Of a stretch of 51,857 nt of DNA, positions 43,594-51,751 are shown piece by piece. Where the stretch lies: contig LUQC01000024.1 in the NCBI GenBank assembly GCA_001627925.1, forward strand, positions 1 to 51,857, in the 5' to 3' direction. Each line of letters begins with the position of its first letter. Position 1 is the stretch's first letter. The notes below the pieces were generated by a model, which was given only the letters and a program-made list of their open reading frames with translations, did not search any database and was not told the DNA's origin. The DNA is from Rhodobacteraceae bacterium REDSEA-S34_B6 (GTDB lineage Bacteria; Pseudomonadota; Alphaproteobacteria; Rhodobacterales; Rhodobacteraceae). A program made the translations under genes and the position numbers.

Positions 43594-44427
43594 ATGAAAA
43601 AACCGTGTATTCTATGTGTTGCAATCACTGGATCGCTTCCAACAAAGGCTGATAATCCTGCAGTGCCAATTAGTTTGCAAGAGCAAGTAGAAAGCACTCA
43701 AAGCGCATTTGAGGCGGGTGCTACAATTGCTCATTGTCATGTTCGCAATCAGGATCAGACACCATCATCTGATCCTGAAAAATTTGCTGCATTGTTAGAA
43801 GGCTTAAATGAGCACTGTCCTGGTATGGTGATTCAATTTTCTACTGGTGGCCGCTCGGGCGCAGGAACTGATAGAGGTCGAATGTTACCTCTGGCCCCTG
43901 ATATGGCTTCATTATCCGTTGGATCTAATAATTTTCCAACACGTGTTTATGAAAACCCACCTGACTTGGTTAATTGGTTGGCATCAGAAATGAAGAAATA
44001 CAAGGTTACTCCAGAAGTGGAGGCGTTTGATTTGAGCCATATTCTGACCGCTATCAGAATGCATGATCGAAATGAATTATACGGCAAGTTATATGTTCAG
44101 TTTGTTATGGGAGTAAAAAATGCTATGCCTGCTGATAAAGAAGTTTTTGATTTATATGTAAAATTTATGAATGAAAGAGCACCAAACGCAGAATGGTGTG
44201 CAGCAGGAATCGGTGCTAATCAAATTATCGTAAATGAGTGGGCAATTGCGGCCGGGGGTCATACAAGGGCGGGGCTTGAGGATAATGTTAGACTTGATAA
44301 AGATACATTAGCGCCTTCTAATGCGGCGTTAATACAAAGAGCCGCAGAATTATGTGAAAAATATGAGCGCCCTGTTGCGACCTGGCGTCAAACTCGCGAA
44401 ATACTTAATCTCCAAATAGAAGCGTAG
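43594..44427 (+). CDS. BKACE (3-keto-5-aminohexanoate cleavage) family protein
   Basis: 277 residues from the ATG at 43594 (AGGGA upstream). Beta-keto acid cleavage enzymes are zinc TIM barrels that transfer an acetyl group between a beta-keto acid and acetyl-CoA. Visible marks: VAITGSLPTKADNPAVPIS at the start, His47 and His49 in IAHCHVRNQD (two zinc ligands), QFSTGGRSGAGTDRGRML and PEVEAFDLSHI with the Glu ligand. The family acts on many acids, so the substrate stays open; betaine, amino and sugar-derived keto acids are known. Context suggests cleavage of the carbon skeleton after deamination. Confidence 0.87.
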   Translation: MKKPCILCVAITGSLPTKADNPAVPISLQEQVESTQSAFEAGATIAHCHVRNQDQTPSSDPEKFAALLEGLNEHCPGMVIQFSTGGRSGAGTDRGRMLPLAPDMASLSVGSNNFPTRVYENPPDLVNWLASEMKKYKVTPEVEAFDLSHILTAIRMHDRNELYGKLYVQFVMGVKNAMPADKEVFDLYVKFMNERAPNAEWCAAGIGANQIIVNEWAIAAGGHTRAGLEDNVRLDKDTLAPSNAALIQRAAELCEKYERPVATWRQTREILNLQIEA

Positions 44428-44435
44428 ATTTTCAA

Positions 44436-45368
44436 TTGAAGACACCCGTCACAAAAGTTCCTAATACAAAAAGTTTTCTTGATTTACCCATCCTGTCAGA
44501 TTGGTCGAACCTCAATCATAAGGCCGTAGTTTTTGGGGCACCCTTTGGTAAACCGTATAATACGCAGGATTTTCCAAATAATCAGTCGACTGCGCCAGAT
44601 AGGCTGCGTGATGCATCACCAAGAATTCTTATTGATCAACACGCCATGGATCTTGATTTAGAAACAGAAAGCACCCTTGTATCAATTTCAGTTGCAGATG
44701 GAGGAAATATTCCCCTTAGAGATAACGATATTGATCAGCATTACTCTGAAATAGAAGGTGCAGTGCGTTACTTAGTAGATAGAGGCGTGTTACCGGTTTC
44801 AATAGGAGGTGACGATGGAATAACCAACCCGGTATTACGGGGCTTAGACCCGTTGAATGACGTGACAGTCATTCAAATTGATGCACATATGGATTGGAAG
44901 AATGAGCGATTTGGTGAAAAAGACGGATACTCGAGCCCTATGCGAAGAGCCTCAGAAATGGCTCATATTTCTGGAGTGCATCAACTTGGCATACGTTCTT
45001 ATGGAAGCGCTACTGTGCAAGATCTTAAAGATGCAAAAGATTGGGGAGCTAAGATTTATCTTGCGAAGGATATCCACGAAAAAGGAATAGAATTGTTTTT
45101 GAATGAGTTAACTGATGCGGGGAAGTTCTTTATAACTCTTGATGTAGATGGGTTAGATCCATCAATAGTGCCTGGAACCGTAGCACTATCGCCTGGTGGC
45201 CTTGATTGGATGCAAGTTGTTGCCTGTTTCGAGGGGATATCAAAAAAAGGACAAATTATTGGCCTGAACGTTGTAGAGCTCGCGCCAAAGAACGATATTA
45301 ATCAAATTTCGATGATTGTTGTCGGTAGATTGATCCTAAAATGCCTAATGCTAGAACAAAATAAATAG
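44436..45368 (+). CDS. Ureohydrolase (agmatinase/arginase family) with altered metal site
   Basis: 310 residues; TTG start 8 bases after the previous stop, weak ribosome site. Mn-binding motifs: VSIGGDDGITNPV, QIDAHMDWKN (Asp149, His151, Asp153) and TLDVDGLDPS (Asp236, Asp238). In arginases and agmatinases the first motif is GGDH with a His metal ligand; here the corresponding residue is Asp127. Aspartate can bind manganese, so activity may remain with changed metal preference. It should remove urea from a guanidino compound. Its neighbours (DadA-like, BKACE, downstream AruI-like gene) fit guanidino acid use. Confidence 0.85.
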   Translation: MKTPVTKVPNTKSFLDLPILSDWSNLNHKAVVFGAPFGKPYNTQDFPNNQSTAPDRLRDASPRILIDQHAMDLDLETESTLVSISVADGGNIPLRDNDIDQHYSEIEGAVRYLVDRGVLPVSIGGDDGITNPVLRGLDPLNDVTVIQIDAHMDWKNERFGEKDGYSSPMRRASEMAHISGVHQLGIRSYGSATVQDLKDAKDWGAKIYLAKDIHEKGIELFLNELTDAGKFFITLDVDGLDPSIVPGTVALSPGGLDWMQVVACFEGISKKGQIIGLNVVELAPKNDINQISMIVVGRLILKCLMLEQNK

Positions 45369-45375
45369 TTAAATA

Positions 45376-46251
45376 ATGACGGAAGTGTCAGTAATTATCC
45401 CAACCTATAATAGAGCGGACTTCATTTCAGAATGTGTTCAATCAGTTCTGGCTCAAACGTTACCTGCGCGTGAGGTAATTATAGTTGATGATGGGTCCAC
45501 AGATGCAACTTATAATATTTTAAATGATTTAGGATTTAATTCTATAAGTACGCCTAAGACTGTTTTACGCTATATTTTTCAAGAAAACCAAGGTGTCAGT
45601 TCTGCAAGAAACTTAGGTATAAAGGAGGCAAAAAGTGAATATATTGCCCTCTTAGATTCTGATGATTGTTGGTTAAAAGGCAAGCTGGATCGGCAGGTAA
45701 TTGCTTTTAGAGATGACATACAAAACCGTAGACTATGTCATACTGACGAAATTTGGGTAAGAAATGGAATTCGCGTAAACCAACACAAAAAACATAAGAA
45801 GAGCGGGGGTAATGTGTTCCAAAGCTGTCTAAAATTATGTTGTATATCCCCAAGTTCAACAATGCTTCATAGGTCTGTTTTTGAAGACTTTGGTTTTTTT
45901 GATGAGGACTTACCAGCATGTGAGGATTATGACTTCTGGTTGCGGTACAGTTCAAAAGAGGAAGTAATTTTCATTAATGAGCCATTAATCATCAAAAAGG
46001 GAGGTCACAGTGACCAACTTTCAGGTGTGCATTGGGGAATGGACAGATTTCGCATATACGCTTTGGAAAAGATATTAAACGAGCCTGATCTCAAATTGGA
46101 TTATAGAATTGCGGCGATACGTGAAACCATATTAAAAATGGAAATTTTAATAAATGGATCTCAAAAGCGCAAAAAACAGGTCTACGCAGAGACTTTGCTT
46201 GAGAAGAAGCAATATTGGGAAGATTCATTAAGGCGCTGTTTTAATGATTGA
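45376..46251 (+). CDS. Glycosyltransferase family 2 protein
   Basis: 291 residues, GT-A fold. N-terminal MTEVSVIIPTYNRADFISEC with IIVDDGSTDATY (nucleotide-sugar-binding Asp residues) and the metal motif LLDSDDCWL (Asp-x-Asp-like). The end has no membrane helix, so it acts in the cytosol or as part of a complex. It overlaps the nucleosidase-like gene by 8 bases and is thus the first gene of the GT / nucleosidase / radical SAM / SDR operon, or the last of the deaminase set (7-base gap). Donor and acceptor unknown. Confidence 0.88.
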   Translation: MTEVSVIIPTYNRADFISECVQSVLAQTLPAREVIIVDDGSTDATYNILNDLGFNSISTPKTVLRYIFQENQGVSSARNLGIKEAKSEYIALLDSDDCWLKGKLDRQVIAFRDDIQNRRLCHTDEIWVRNGIRVNQHKKHKKSGGNVFQSCLKLCCISPSSTMLHRSVFEDFGFFDEDLPACEDYDFWLRYSSKEEVIFINEPLIIKKGGHSDQLSGVHWGMDRFRIYALEKILNEPDLKLDYRIAAIRETILKMEILINGSQKRKKQVYAETLLEKKQYWEDSLRRCFND

Positions 46252-47101
46252 ACTGCCCGATATTCGAGACATAGAGCTAAAAATCTGCTGGGTTATAGCG
46301 TTGGCGCCTGAAGCAAATCCAATAATTGATTTATTTGACCTCCGTCTATTTTCAAATGAACTGGACTTTCCAGTGTATGTAAATCAAGAGAACGGGCATG
46401 CACTTGTTATATCTGGAATTGGTAAAACTAAAGCAGCTGCTGCTACCACCTATTTAAAAACGTTATTAAATGTTAAGAAATATGTAGGGTGGATCAATTT
46501 AGGAATTGCTGGTTTTCATTTGGAACCAGTTGGTCGGCTATTTCAAGTGATAAAGGTTCATGACATAGGGAGTAAAAGATCTTACTTTCCAGGATTACGT
46601 TTATCAAAAATAGTTCAACATCAGACCCTTTTTACTGTTTCCCAGCCCGAAACAGCGTATTCAGATTCTGTACTCTTTGATATGGAGGCATCAGGTTTTT
46701 GCGAAATCGCTCCAATGTTTTCCTGTAATGAATTAGTATTCGTTTTAAAAATAGTATCCGATACACCGGAAAGCCCTATCGGTTCAATTTCTAAAAAAAC
46801 AATAACGCAGTTGATTCATCAAAATATAGAGCACCTTCAAAAAATTATTGATATTATAGAAAAATTAGTGAGCGATGAGAAAAAAAGATTGAAGATACCA
46901 GAAGAAGTTTTTCAATATTTTGATAAGTATCATTTCACTCAGAGTAATAGACATAAATTTATCCAGACATATAAAAAATGGAAGTCAGCATTTCCAAACC
47001 GAAAATTAGAAAATACTCTGGCCACTGGAAATTCAGCCTCAAAGTTAATTTCTAGTCTCGAGAGTGAGCTTGTCTCAGCAATAAAAGAATGGAAGCTGTG
47101 A
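46244..47101 (+). CDS. Nucleoside phosphorylase/MTA-SAH-nucleosidase-like protein with C-terminal extension
   Basis: 285 residues; the first about 200 form the PNP/MTAN fold. Catalytic residues match: Glu23 (ALAPEANPI, like Glu12 of MTAN), Glu148 (FDMEASGF, like Glu174 in VEMEA) and Asp173 (IVSDTPES, like Asp197). WINLGIAGF is the ribose-phosphate-side strand. A Lys/Glu-rich tail of about 80 residues (DEKKRLKIPEEVFQYFDKYH onward) is not part of the fold. It starts inside the GT gene's end and its TGA overlaps the next ATG. It probably cleaves the glycosidic bond of a nucleoside-like compound. Confidence 0.8.
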   Translation: MIELPDIRDIELKICWVIALAPEANPIIDLFDLRLFSNELDFPVYVNQENGHALVISGIGKTKAAAATTYLKTLLNVKKYVGWINLGIAGFHLEPVGRLFQVIKVHDIGSKRSYFPGLRLSKIVQHQTLFTVSQPETAYSDSVLFDMEASGFCEIAPMFSCNELVFVLKIVSDTPESPIGSISKKTITQLIHQNIEHLQKIIDIIEKLVSDEKKRLKIPEEVFQYFDKYHFTQSNRHKFIQTYKKWKSAFPNRKLENTLATGNSASKLISSLESELVSAIKEWKL

Positions 47102-48093
47102 TGATTGATAGTATTTTTGCAGAGCGTGAAGTCTTAGATCATCCAGTTGCCCAAAAGGTTATTAAGCGCTTAAAACATGCAGATGTCTTTGAGATTGAAA
47201 GATATCAAGAGATGTTTAACAAAAGGCAACAGAACTTTCGTATTCAAAAACAAAACCCTGCTCTGATTTTAGCGAGAAAGCATGATAACTTTGTTTTGCC
47301 AGCGCCACAGGGTTTTGGGCTCGATGCTCAAAAAAATTACTATTTTTCACATATGTACAACTGTATTTACGACTGTCGATACTGTTTTCTACAAGGCATG
47401 TATTCTTCCGCGAACCACGTACTTTTTGTTAATTATGAGGACTTTTTCAAAGCAATTTCCGATACAATTGATAAAAATACCGACACTAGTCTGACCTTTT
47501 TTTCTGGTTATGATTGTGATTCATTGGCATTCGAAAAAATTACGGGTTTCGCCGAAAAAGCTTTAGAATTTTTTACCAACTTTAGTTCTGTTGAACTTGA
47601 ACTTAGGACCAAGAGTATAGTTTCCGAAACCTTATTAAATAGAAGCCCAATTTCTAATTGTATAGTAGCATATAGTTTATCTCCAAGTAATTTGGCTGGC
47701 GTCTTGGATAATAAAGCTCCAAGTATTGAGAGAAGAGTTAATGCATTAAAGACCCTAGCCAAAAATGGATGGCCAGTTGGTCTACGGTTTGATCCTCTTA
47801 TCTACTGTTCTGGCTGGGAAAATCTATATTCAGAACTAATTCAGGATATTTTTACAGATATCAATATTGATAAAGTTCACTCTGTCAGTCATGGCCCTTT
47901 GCGATTTCCAAAAGAAATGTATAAAAAAATTACATCATTATATCCAGACGATAAACTTTTTTCGTTTCCTATGGAGACCAAGGGCGGAATTGTCTCATAT
48001 GGAACAGATATAGAGCAAGAAATGTCTTTATTTTTACAATCAGAATTAGAAAAATATACTACAAAGAAAAAAATTTTTCGTTGTTTGGTGTGA
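47101..48093 (+). CDS. Spore photoproduct lyase-like radical SAM protein (SPL family)
   Basis: 330 residues from the ATG at 47101 (overlaps the preceding TGA by one base; GGAAGC upstream). Radical SAM cluster motif CX3CX2C: Cys88, Cys92 and Cys95 in YNCIYDCRYCFLQG. The next strand VLFVNYEDFF, the TFFSGYDCDSLAFEKITGF segment and LRTKS match SPL family proteins. SPL repairs thymine photoproduct in spores of Firmicutes; no spore genes exist here and the organism type is not spore forming, so the substrate is likely different. The gene stands between a nucleosidase and an SDR, which suggests chemistry on a nucleoside or nucleotide. Confidence 0.87.
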   Translation: MIDSIFAEREVLDHPVAQKVIKRLKHADVFEIERYQEMFNKRQQNFRIQKQNPALILARKHDNFVLPAPQGFGLDAQKNYYFSHMYNCIYDCRYCFLQGMYSSANHVLFVNYEDFFKAISDTIDKNTDTSLTFFSGYDCDSLAFEKITGFAEKALEFFTNFSSVELELRTKSIVSETLLNRSPISNCIVAYSLSPSNLAGVLDNKAPSIERRVNALKTLAKNGWPVGLRFDPLIYCSGWENLYSELIQDIFTDINIDKVHSVSHGPLRFPKEMYKKITSLYPDDKLFSFPMETKGGIVSYGTDIEQEMSLFLQSELEKYTTKKKIFRCLV

Positions 48094-48111
48094 GATTGGA
48101 GCTTTTAGACA

Positions 48112-48816
48112 TTGGAAAAAAGAAAAGCGATTGTCACTGGTAGTTCTAGTGGTATAGGAAAAGCAATAACCTCAATACTACTAAAAAGTGGTGCTGATGT
48201 GATTGGTCTTGCTAGAGATCACAAAAAGTTTAAACCAAATTTTGATCGTTATTTTCCTATTTCACTTGATTTGTCCGATTTTGAAAAAATTGAGAGTGTT
48301 ATTCCTCAGCTCTTGCTTGAACATGCAGATATTGACGTTTTAATTTGTAATGCAGGTCATGGTGACTTCCAAGCCTTGGAGAATTTCTCATCTAAGCAAA
48401 TATCGAAATTCATAAATCTAAATTTAATTTCGCATATTATCCTTTGTAGGCATTTAGTAAGTTACATGAAGGCTAAAGGTAGTGGCGATATTATTGTCAT
48501 AGGGTCAGAGGCTTCACTAGCTGGAAAGAAAAAGGCAACTCTGTATTCGGCTGCAAAGTTTGGTTTGAGAGGTTTTACTCAGGCACTTCGTGATGAATGC
48601 AGTAATACCGGCGTGCGGGTCTGCTTAATAAATCCAGGCTTTGTGAGAAGTCCATTTTTTGATAGCTTGAATTTTAAGCCTGGTGACGCCGAAAATAATG
48701 CAATTGAGACAGACGATATTGCTAAAATCGTCTGTGACATTATTAAAACCAGGCAGGGTACAATTATTGATGAAATCAACATATCGCCAGCATCAAAGTC
48801 GATAATTTTCAAATAA
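48112..48816 (+). CDS. SDR family oxidoreductase
   Basis: 234 residues; TTG start, weak ribosome site, 18 bases after the radical SAM stop. Cofactor motif IVTGSSSGIGKAI, then VLICNAGHG (NAG), Ser in IGSEASLAGKK and YSAAKFG (Tyr-x3-Lys). Small, with a truncated C-terminus relative to most SDRs (about 245-260). It is likely the last gene of the GT/nucleosidase/SPL operon, ending before the hairpins at 48995 and 49036. It should reduce or oxidise a carbonyl/hydroxyl on the same product. Confidence 0.85.
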   Translation: MEKRKAIVTGSSSGIGKAITSILLKSGADVIGLARDHKKFKPNFDRYFPISLDLSDFEKIESVIPQLLLEHADIDVLICNAGHGDFQALENFSSKQISKFINLNLISHIILCRHLVSYMKAKGSGDIIVIGSEASLAGKKKATLYSAAKFGLRGFTQALRDECSNTGVRVCLINPGFVRSPFFDSLNFKPGDAENNAIETDDIAKIVCDIIKTRQGTIIDEINISPASKSIIFK

Positions 48817-48994
48817 TTTATTTATTTGGGTCAGTTAGATATCTTGTGAGTGCAAAATAATGCAAAGCGGGTATGCAAAAATAGCATTGGTAAAACCTGC
48901 CGCAGCGCAGCATATATCTACATACAAGGCACAAAAGTGTTTTGAATAGTTTGATAAACGTTCCTCCCAATTTCGTTTTCGAGCTTTAAGATAT

Positions 48995-49026
48995 TGACCT
49001 AACTCCTCCCCCTAGGTCATTCTTTT
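48995..49026 (+). terminator. Hairpin with weak T-run
   Basis: TGACCTA (48995-49001) and TAGGTCA (49013-49019) form a 7-base stem around an 11-base pyrimidine loop, followed by TTCTTTTC. Together with the hairpin 17 bases further it probably ends the radical SAM operon. Confidence 0.4.
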
Positions 49027-49035
49027 CGATTAAGG

Positions 49036-49056
49036 CCCTCCCATGAGGGTCTTTTT
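49036..49056 (+). terminator. Intrinsic terminator
   Basis: CCCTC-ccat-GAGGG (49036-49049), extendable by weak pairs at the base, followed directly by TCTTTTTC. A classic rho-independent terminator for plus-strand transcripts. The 179 bases between the SDR stop and the first hairpin hold no convincing gene. Confidence 0.65.
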
Positions 49057-49079
49057 CATTTCCAGCTTGTGTTATTGAA

Positions 49080-50651
49080 CTACACCATATCCGTTATATG
49101 AATAATGGTAGGTGTTTTAGCGGCGAAGGCTTCAGTTATATCGTCTTGTAATTCGTTTAGGTTAGAAGGTTTTGTTGACCTTGCACCGTAAGATTCTGCT
49201 AATTTACAAAAATCAGGATTTAAGGCTTGGACAGAATTTGGAGAAATTTGTGCTGCTATCATACTATCCTCTATTGCTTTAAGTTTATGATTATCCCAAA
49301 TGAGGATTGGTAAATTGAGTTGTAGTTCAACGGCAGTACCTAACTCTTGGATTGTATACTGGAACCCATAGTCACCAGCTATAGCTAACGTTGGCATGTT
49401 TGGTCGCGCTATACACCCGCCTATTGCCGCTGGTAATGCATAACCCAAAGTCCCAAAGCCATAGGGATGATGCCAATGATTAGGTTTTTCCATATCCCAT
49501 ATCTCTTTAGCTAAATATGCGAATTGCGTCATATCCGAATATATTACAGTTTCCTGAGGCACTATTTCTTCAACGGCCTCAATAACGTTTGCTACTCCTG
49601 GAAACTCTCTTTTAGCCTGTGAAATCCATTCGTTACGTTTTTGAGAAATAAATTTTGCGTCCCATGTTGGTTTGCTATCTTCTTCGTTAAAATATTTAAG
49701 TGAAGCTTCAACAAAGTCTGCCACTTTCATATTAACTTTAAGATCGGCTTTATGATGATCAGAAAGAACTTCAGGATCTGTATCAACGCGTACCAACGGA
49801 CATTTATGACCGAGATTATAGCGCCAGATATCAACTTCGGCTAATTCGGACCCTAATACTACGAGTAGATCTGATTTTGACAGAACACCAACAGTGTCAG
49901 GCCTAGCCAACGATGAGCCCATTAATAATGGATAGTTTGATGGTATAAGCCCCCTACCTGTAAAGCTTGTGAAGCATGCAGCACCAGTTTTTTCTATAAG
50001 TTTAAATACATCTGCATCCTTTGCGCCCCCACCAACTATAAAAATAGGTTTTTTAGAGTTTTTAATTAATTGTGAAATCTTGATAATTTCATTTTCATTA
50101 TACGAAAAAGAAGCACTAGGTTTTGTAGAAATTTTAAAATCAGGAGCGTTTTGCTCAAGTACCTTAATCGGGACTTGTATATGTTTGGGCCTACATCTTT
50201 TGTCAGAAAATTCTGTGAAGGCCCGGTCTAATAAACCATACGCAGCTTTATAATTTTGAGCAGTTTCGGACCACTCGCAAACACTACCAGCCGCGCGCTC
50301 TTGATCCAGCATTTGGTGCAACTGTCCACGTCTATAGGCGGTCTCATCTAAACAGGAAGAAATGGCTAAGATTGGTATACTATCAGAGTATGACTGCCCT
50401 AGTGCGGTTAAGACATTACAAATACCCGGCCCAGTAATGACATAAACAATGCCTGGTTTTCCACTAGCCCTGGCATAGCCATCAGCCATAAAGCCCGCAC
50501 CTTGTTCATGTCTCGCGAGTATGTGGACGAGCCCTGCTTCTTCGATCCCGCGATAAAGCTCTTGGTTATGTACACCAGGAATTCCAAATACATATTGAAC
50601 GCCCTGAGCTTTCAAAAACCTGGATATTTGAACTCCAGTAGGTCTCTCCAT
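49080..50651 (-). CDS. ThDP-dependent 2-oxo acid decarboxylase, AruI-like
   Basis: 523 residues from the ATG at 50651; a TTG at 50666 is open too. Catalytic Glu in ARHEQGAGFMADGYARASGK, FGIPGVHNQELYRGIEE, and the magnesium motif GDYGFQYTIQELG with WDNHKL (GDY-x-DN instead of GDG-x-NN). The GDYGFQYT variant and RGQLHQMLDQ remind me strongly of 5-guanidino-2-oxopentanoate decarboxylase AruI of Pseudomonas. That enzyme makes 4-guanidinobutanal from deaminated arginine. In the window this agrees with the ureohydrolase at 44436 and the DadA-like dehydrogenase. It is divergent from the proline-racemase-like gene. Assignment to AruI from memory, not by search. Confidence 0.8.
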   Translation of the reverse strand: MERPTGVQISRFLKAQGVQYVFGIPGVHNQELYRGIEEAGLVHILARHEQGAGFMADGYARASGKPGIVYVITGPGICNVLTALGQSYSDSIPILAISSCLDETAYRRGQLHQMLDQERAAGSVCEWSETAQNYKAAYGLLDRAFTEFSDKRCRPKHIQVPIKVLEQNAPDFKISTKPSASFSYNENEIIKISQLIKNSKKPIFIVGGGAKDADVFKLIEKTGAACFTSFTGRGLIPSNYPLLMGSSLARPDTVGVLSKSDLLVVLGSELAEVDIWRYNLGHKCPLVRVDTDPEVLSDHHKADLKVNMKVADFVEASLKYFNEEDSKPTWDAKFISQKRNEWISQAKREFPGVANVIEAVEEIVPQETVIYSDMTQFAYLAKEIWDMEKPNHWHHPYGFGTLGYALPAAIGGCIARPNMPTLAIAGDYGFQYTIQELGTAVELQLNLPILIWDNHKLKAIEDSMIAAQISPNSVQALNPDFCKLAESYGARSTKPSNLNELQDDITEAFAAKTPTIIHITDMV

Positions 50652-50708
50652 TCCAATATTTCCCAAAAAGCAGTTTACACATCTTAATGCTATACCTAAG
50701 CTTCTTTA

Positions 50709-51734
50709 ATGCGAACCACTAAGTCAATCCATGTTATTTCAGCTCATGCGGAAGGAGAGGTTGGAGATGTTGTTGTTGGTGGTGTTTTGCCCCCTCCCGG
50801 CGACACAGTTTGGGAGCAAAGTAAGTGGCTGTTGGGTAATGGCTTATTGCGTAATTTCCTTTTAAACGAACCTCGTGGTGGTGTTTTTAAACATATAAAT
50901 CTACTTGTGCCTCCAAAAAATCCGAAGGCGGATGCCGCTTTCATCATAATGGAGCCTGAGTTTAATCCTCCAATGTCAGGATCTAATTCAATTTGTGTTG
51001 CAACTGTTTTACTTGATGTGGGACTAATTAAAATGATTGAGCCTATCACCACTTTTATTCTCGAGGCGCCTGGAGGATTAGTTAAAGTAAAAGCTGAGTG
51101 TTCTGACGGGAAGGCAAACAGGATTTATGTAGAAAATTTGCCGAGCTTCGCAAATGCTCTGGATTTAACTCTTGAAATTGACGGGTATGAGGCTTTGAAC
51201 GTCGATACTGCGTTCGGCGGAGACTCGTTTGTCGTAGTGGATGCCGAAAGTCTGGACTTTAAGCTTGCTCCAGATGAAGCAAAAGATCTTGCGAAAATAG
51301 GAGAAAAGATTACCATTGCTGCTAACGAGCAACTAAATTTCTATCACCCCACCTATTCTGATTGGGGTCATTTCTCCTTCTGCCACTTTTGTAGTCCATT
51401 ATTTAAAGATAGTAATGGTATGAACTTCAAGTCTGCTGTAGCCGTTAAACCAGGGAAAATTGATAGATCGCCAACAGGTACAGCTTTGTCAGCCAAAATG
51501 GCAATATTACACAAACGTGGAAAAATGAAGGCTGGAGAAACGTTAACTGCGACTTCAATTATTGGTTCACAGTTTTCTGGTCAAATTCTAGGAAAAACAA
51601 AAGTTGGTAGCTTTGATGCTATTTTACCCCAAATTAGTGGACGAGCATGGATTACCGGCACTCATCAGTACATGCTTGATCCTGCAGATCCATGGCCAGA
51701 GGGCTATCGCATTTCAGATACATGGGGTGTTTAA
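50709..51734 (+). CDS. Proline racemase family protein with Ser/Thr in place of both catalytic Cys
   Basis: 341 residues, typical length. The motif that normally reads PPMCGHGT is PPMSGSNS (Ser90 for Cys, Ser92 for His), and the second DRSPCGTG is DRSPTGTA (Thr256 for Cys). Cys/Cys enzymes are proline racemases or 4-hydroxyproline epimerases; Cys/Thr ones are trans-3-hydroxyproline dehydratases. A Ser/Thr pair cannot work as a two-base racemase, so dehydration or another one-base reaction is more likely. Starts 57 bases from the divergent AruI-like gene. Overall fold is clear: AHAEGEVGDVVVGG, AFGGDSFVVVDA and FCHFCSPL. Confidence 0.85.
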   Translation: MRTTKSIHVISAHAEGEVGDVVVGGVLPPPGDTVWEQSKWLLGNGLLRNFLLNEPRGGVFKHINLLVPPKNPKADAAFIIMEPEFNPPMSGSNSICVATVLLDVGLIKMIEPITTFILEAPGGLVKVKAECSDGKANRIYVENLPSFANALDLTLEIDGYEALNVDTAFGGDSFVVVDAESLDFKLAPDEAKDLAKIGEKITIAANEQLNFYHPTYSDWGHFSFCHFCSPLFKDSNGMNFKSAVAVKPGKIDRSPTGTALSAKMAILHKRGKMKAGETLTATSIIGSQFSGQILGKTKVGSFDAILPQISGRAWITGTHQYMLDPADPWPEGYRISDTWGV

Positions 51735-51751
51735 ATAATAAATTTATGTCT

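Noticed and set aside
44428-44436. Guanidine or other riboswitch before the ureohydrolase
   Set aside because: The gap to the preceding gene is only 8 bases, so there is no room for an aptamer.
48860-48949. 29-codon frame on the plus strand after the SDR gene
   Set aside because: No ribosome site and no convincing protein pattern; the space between SDR and terminators is treated as non-coding.
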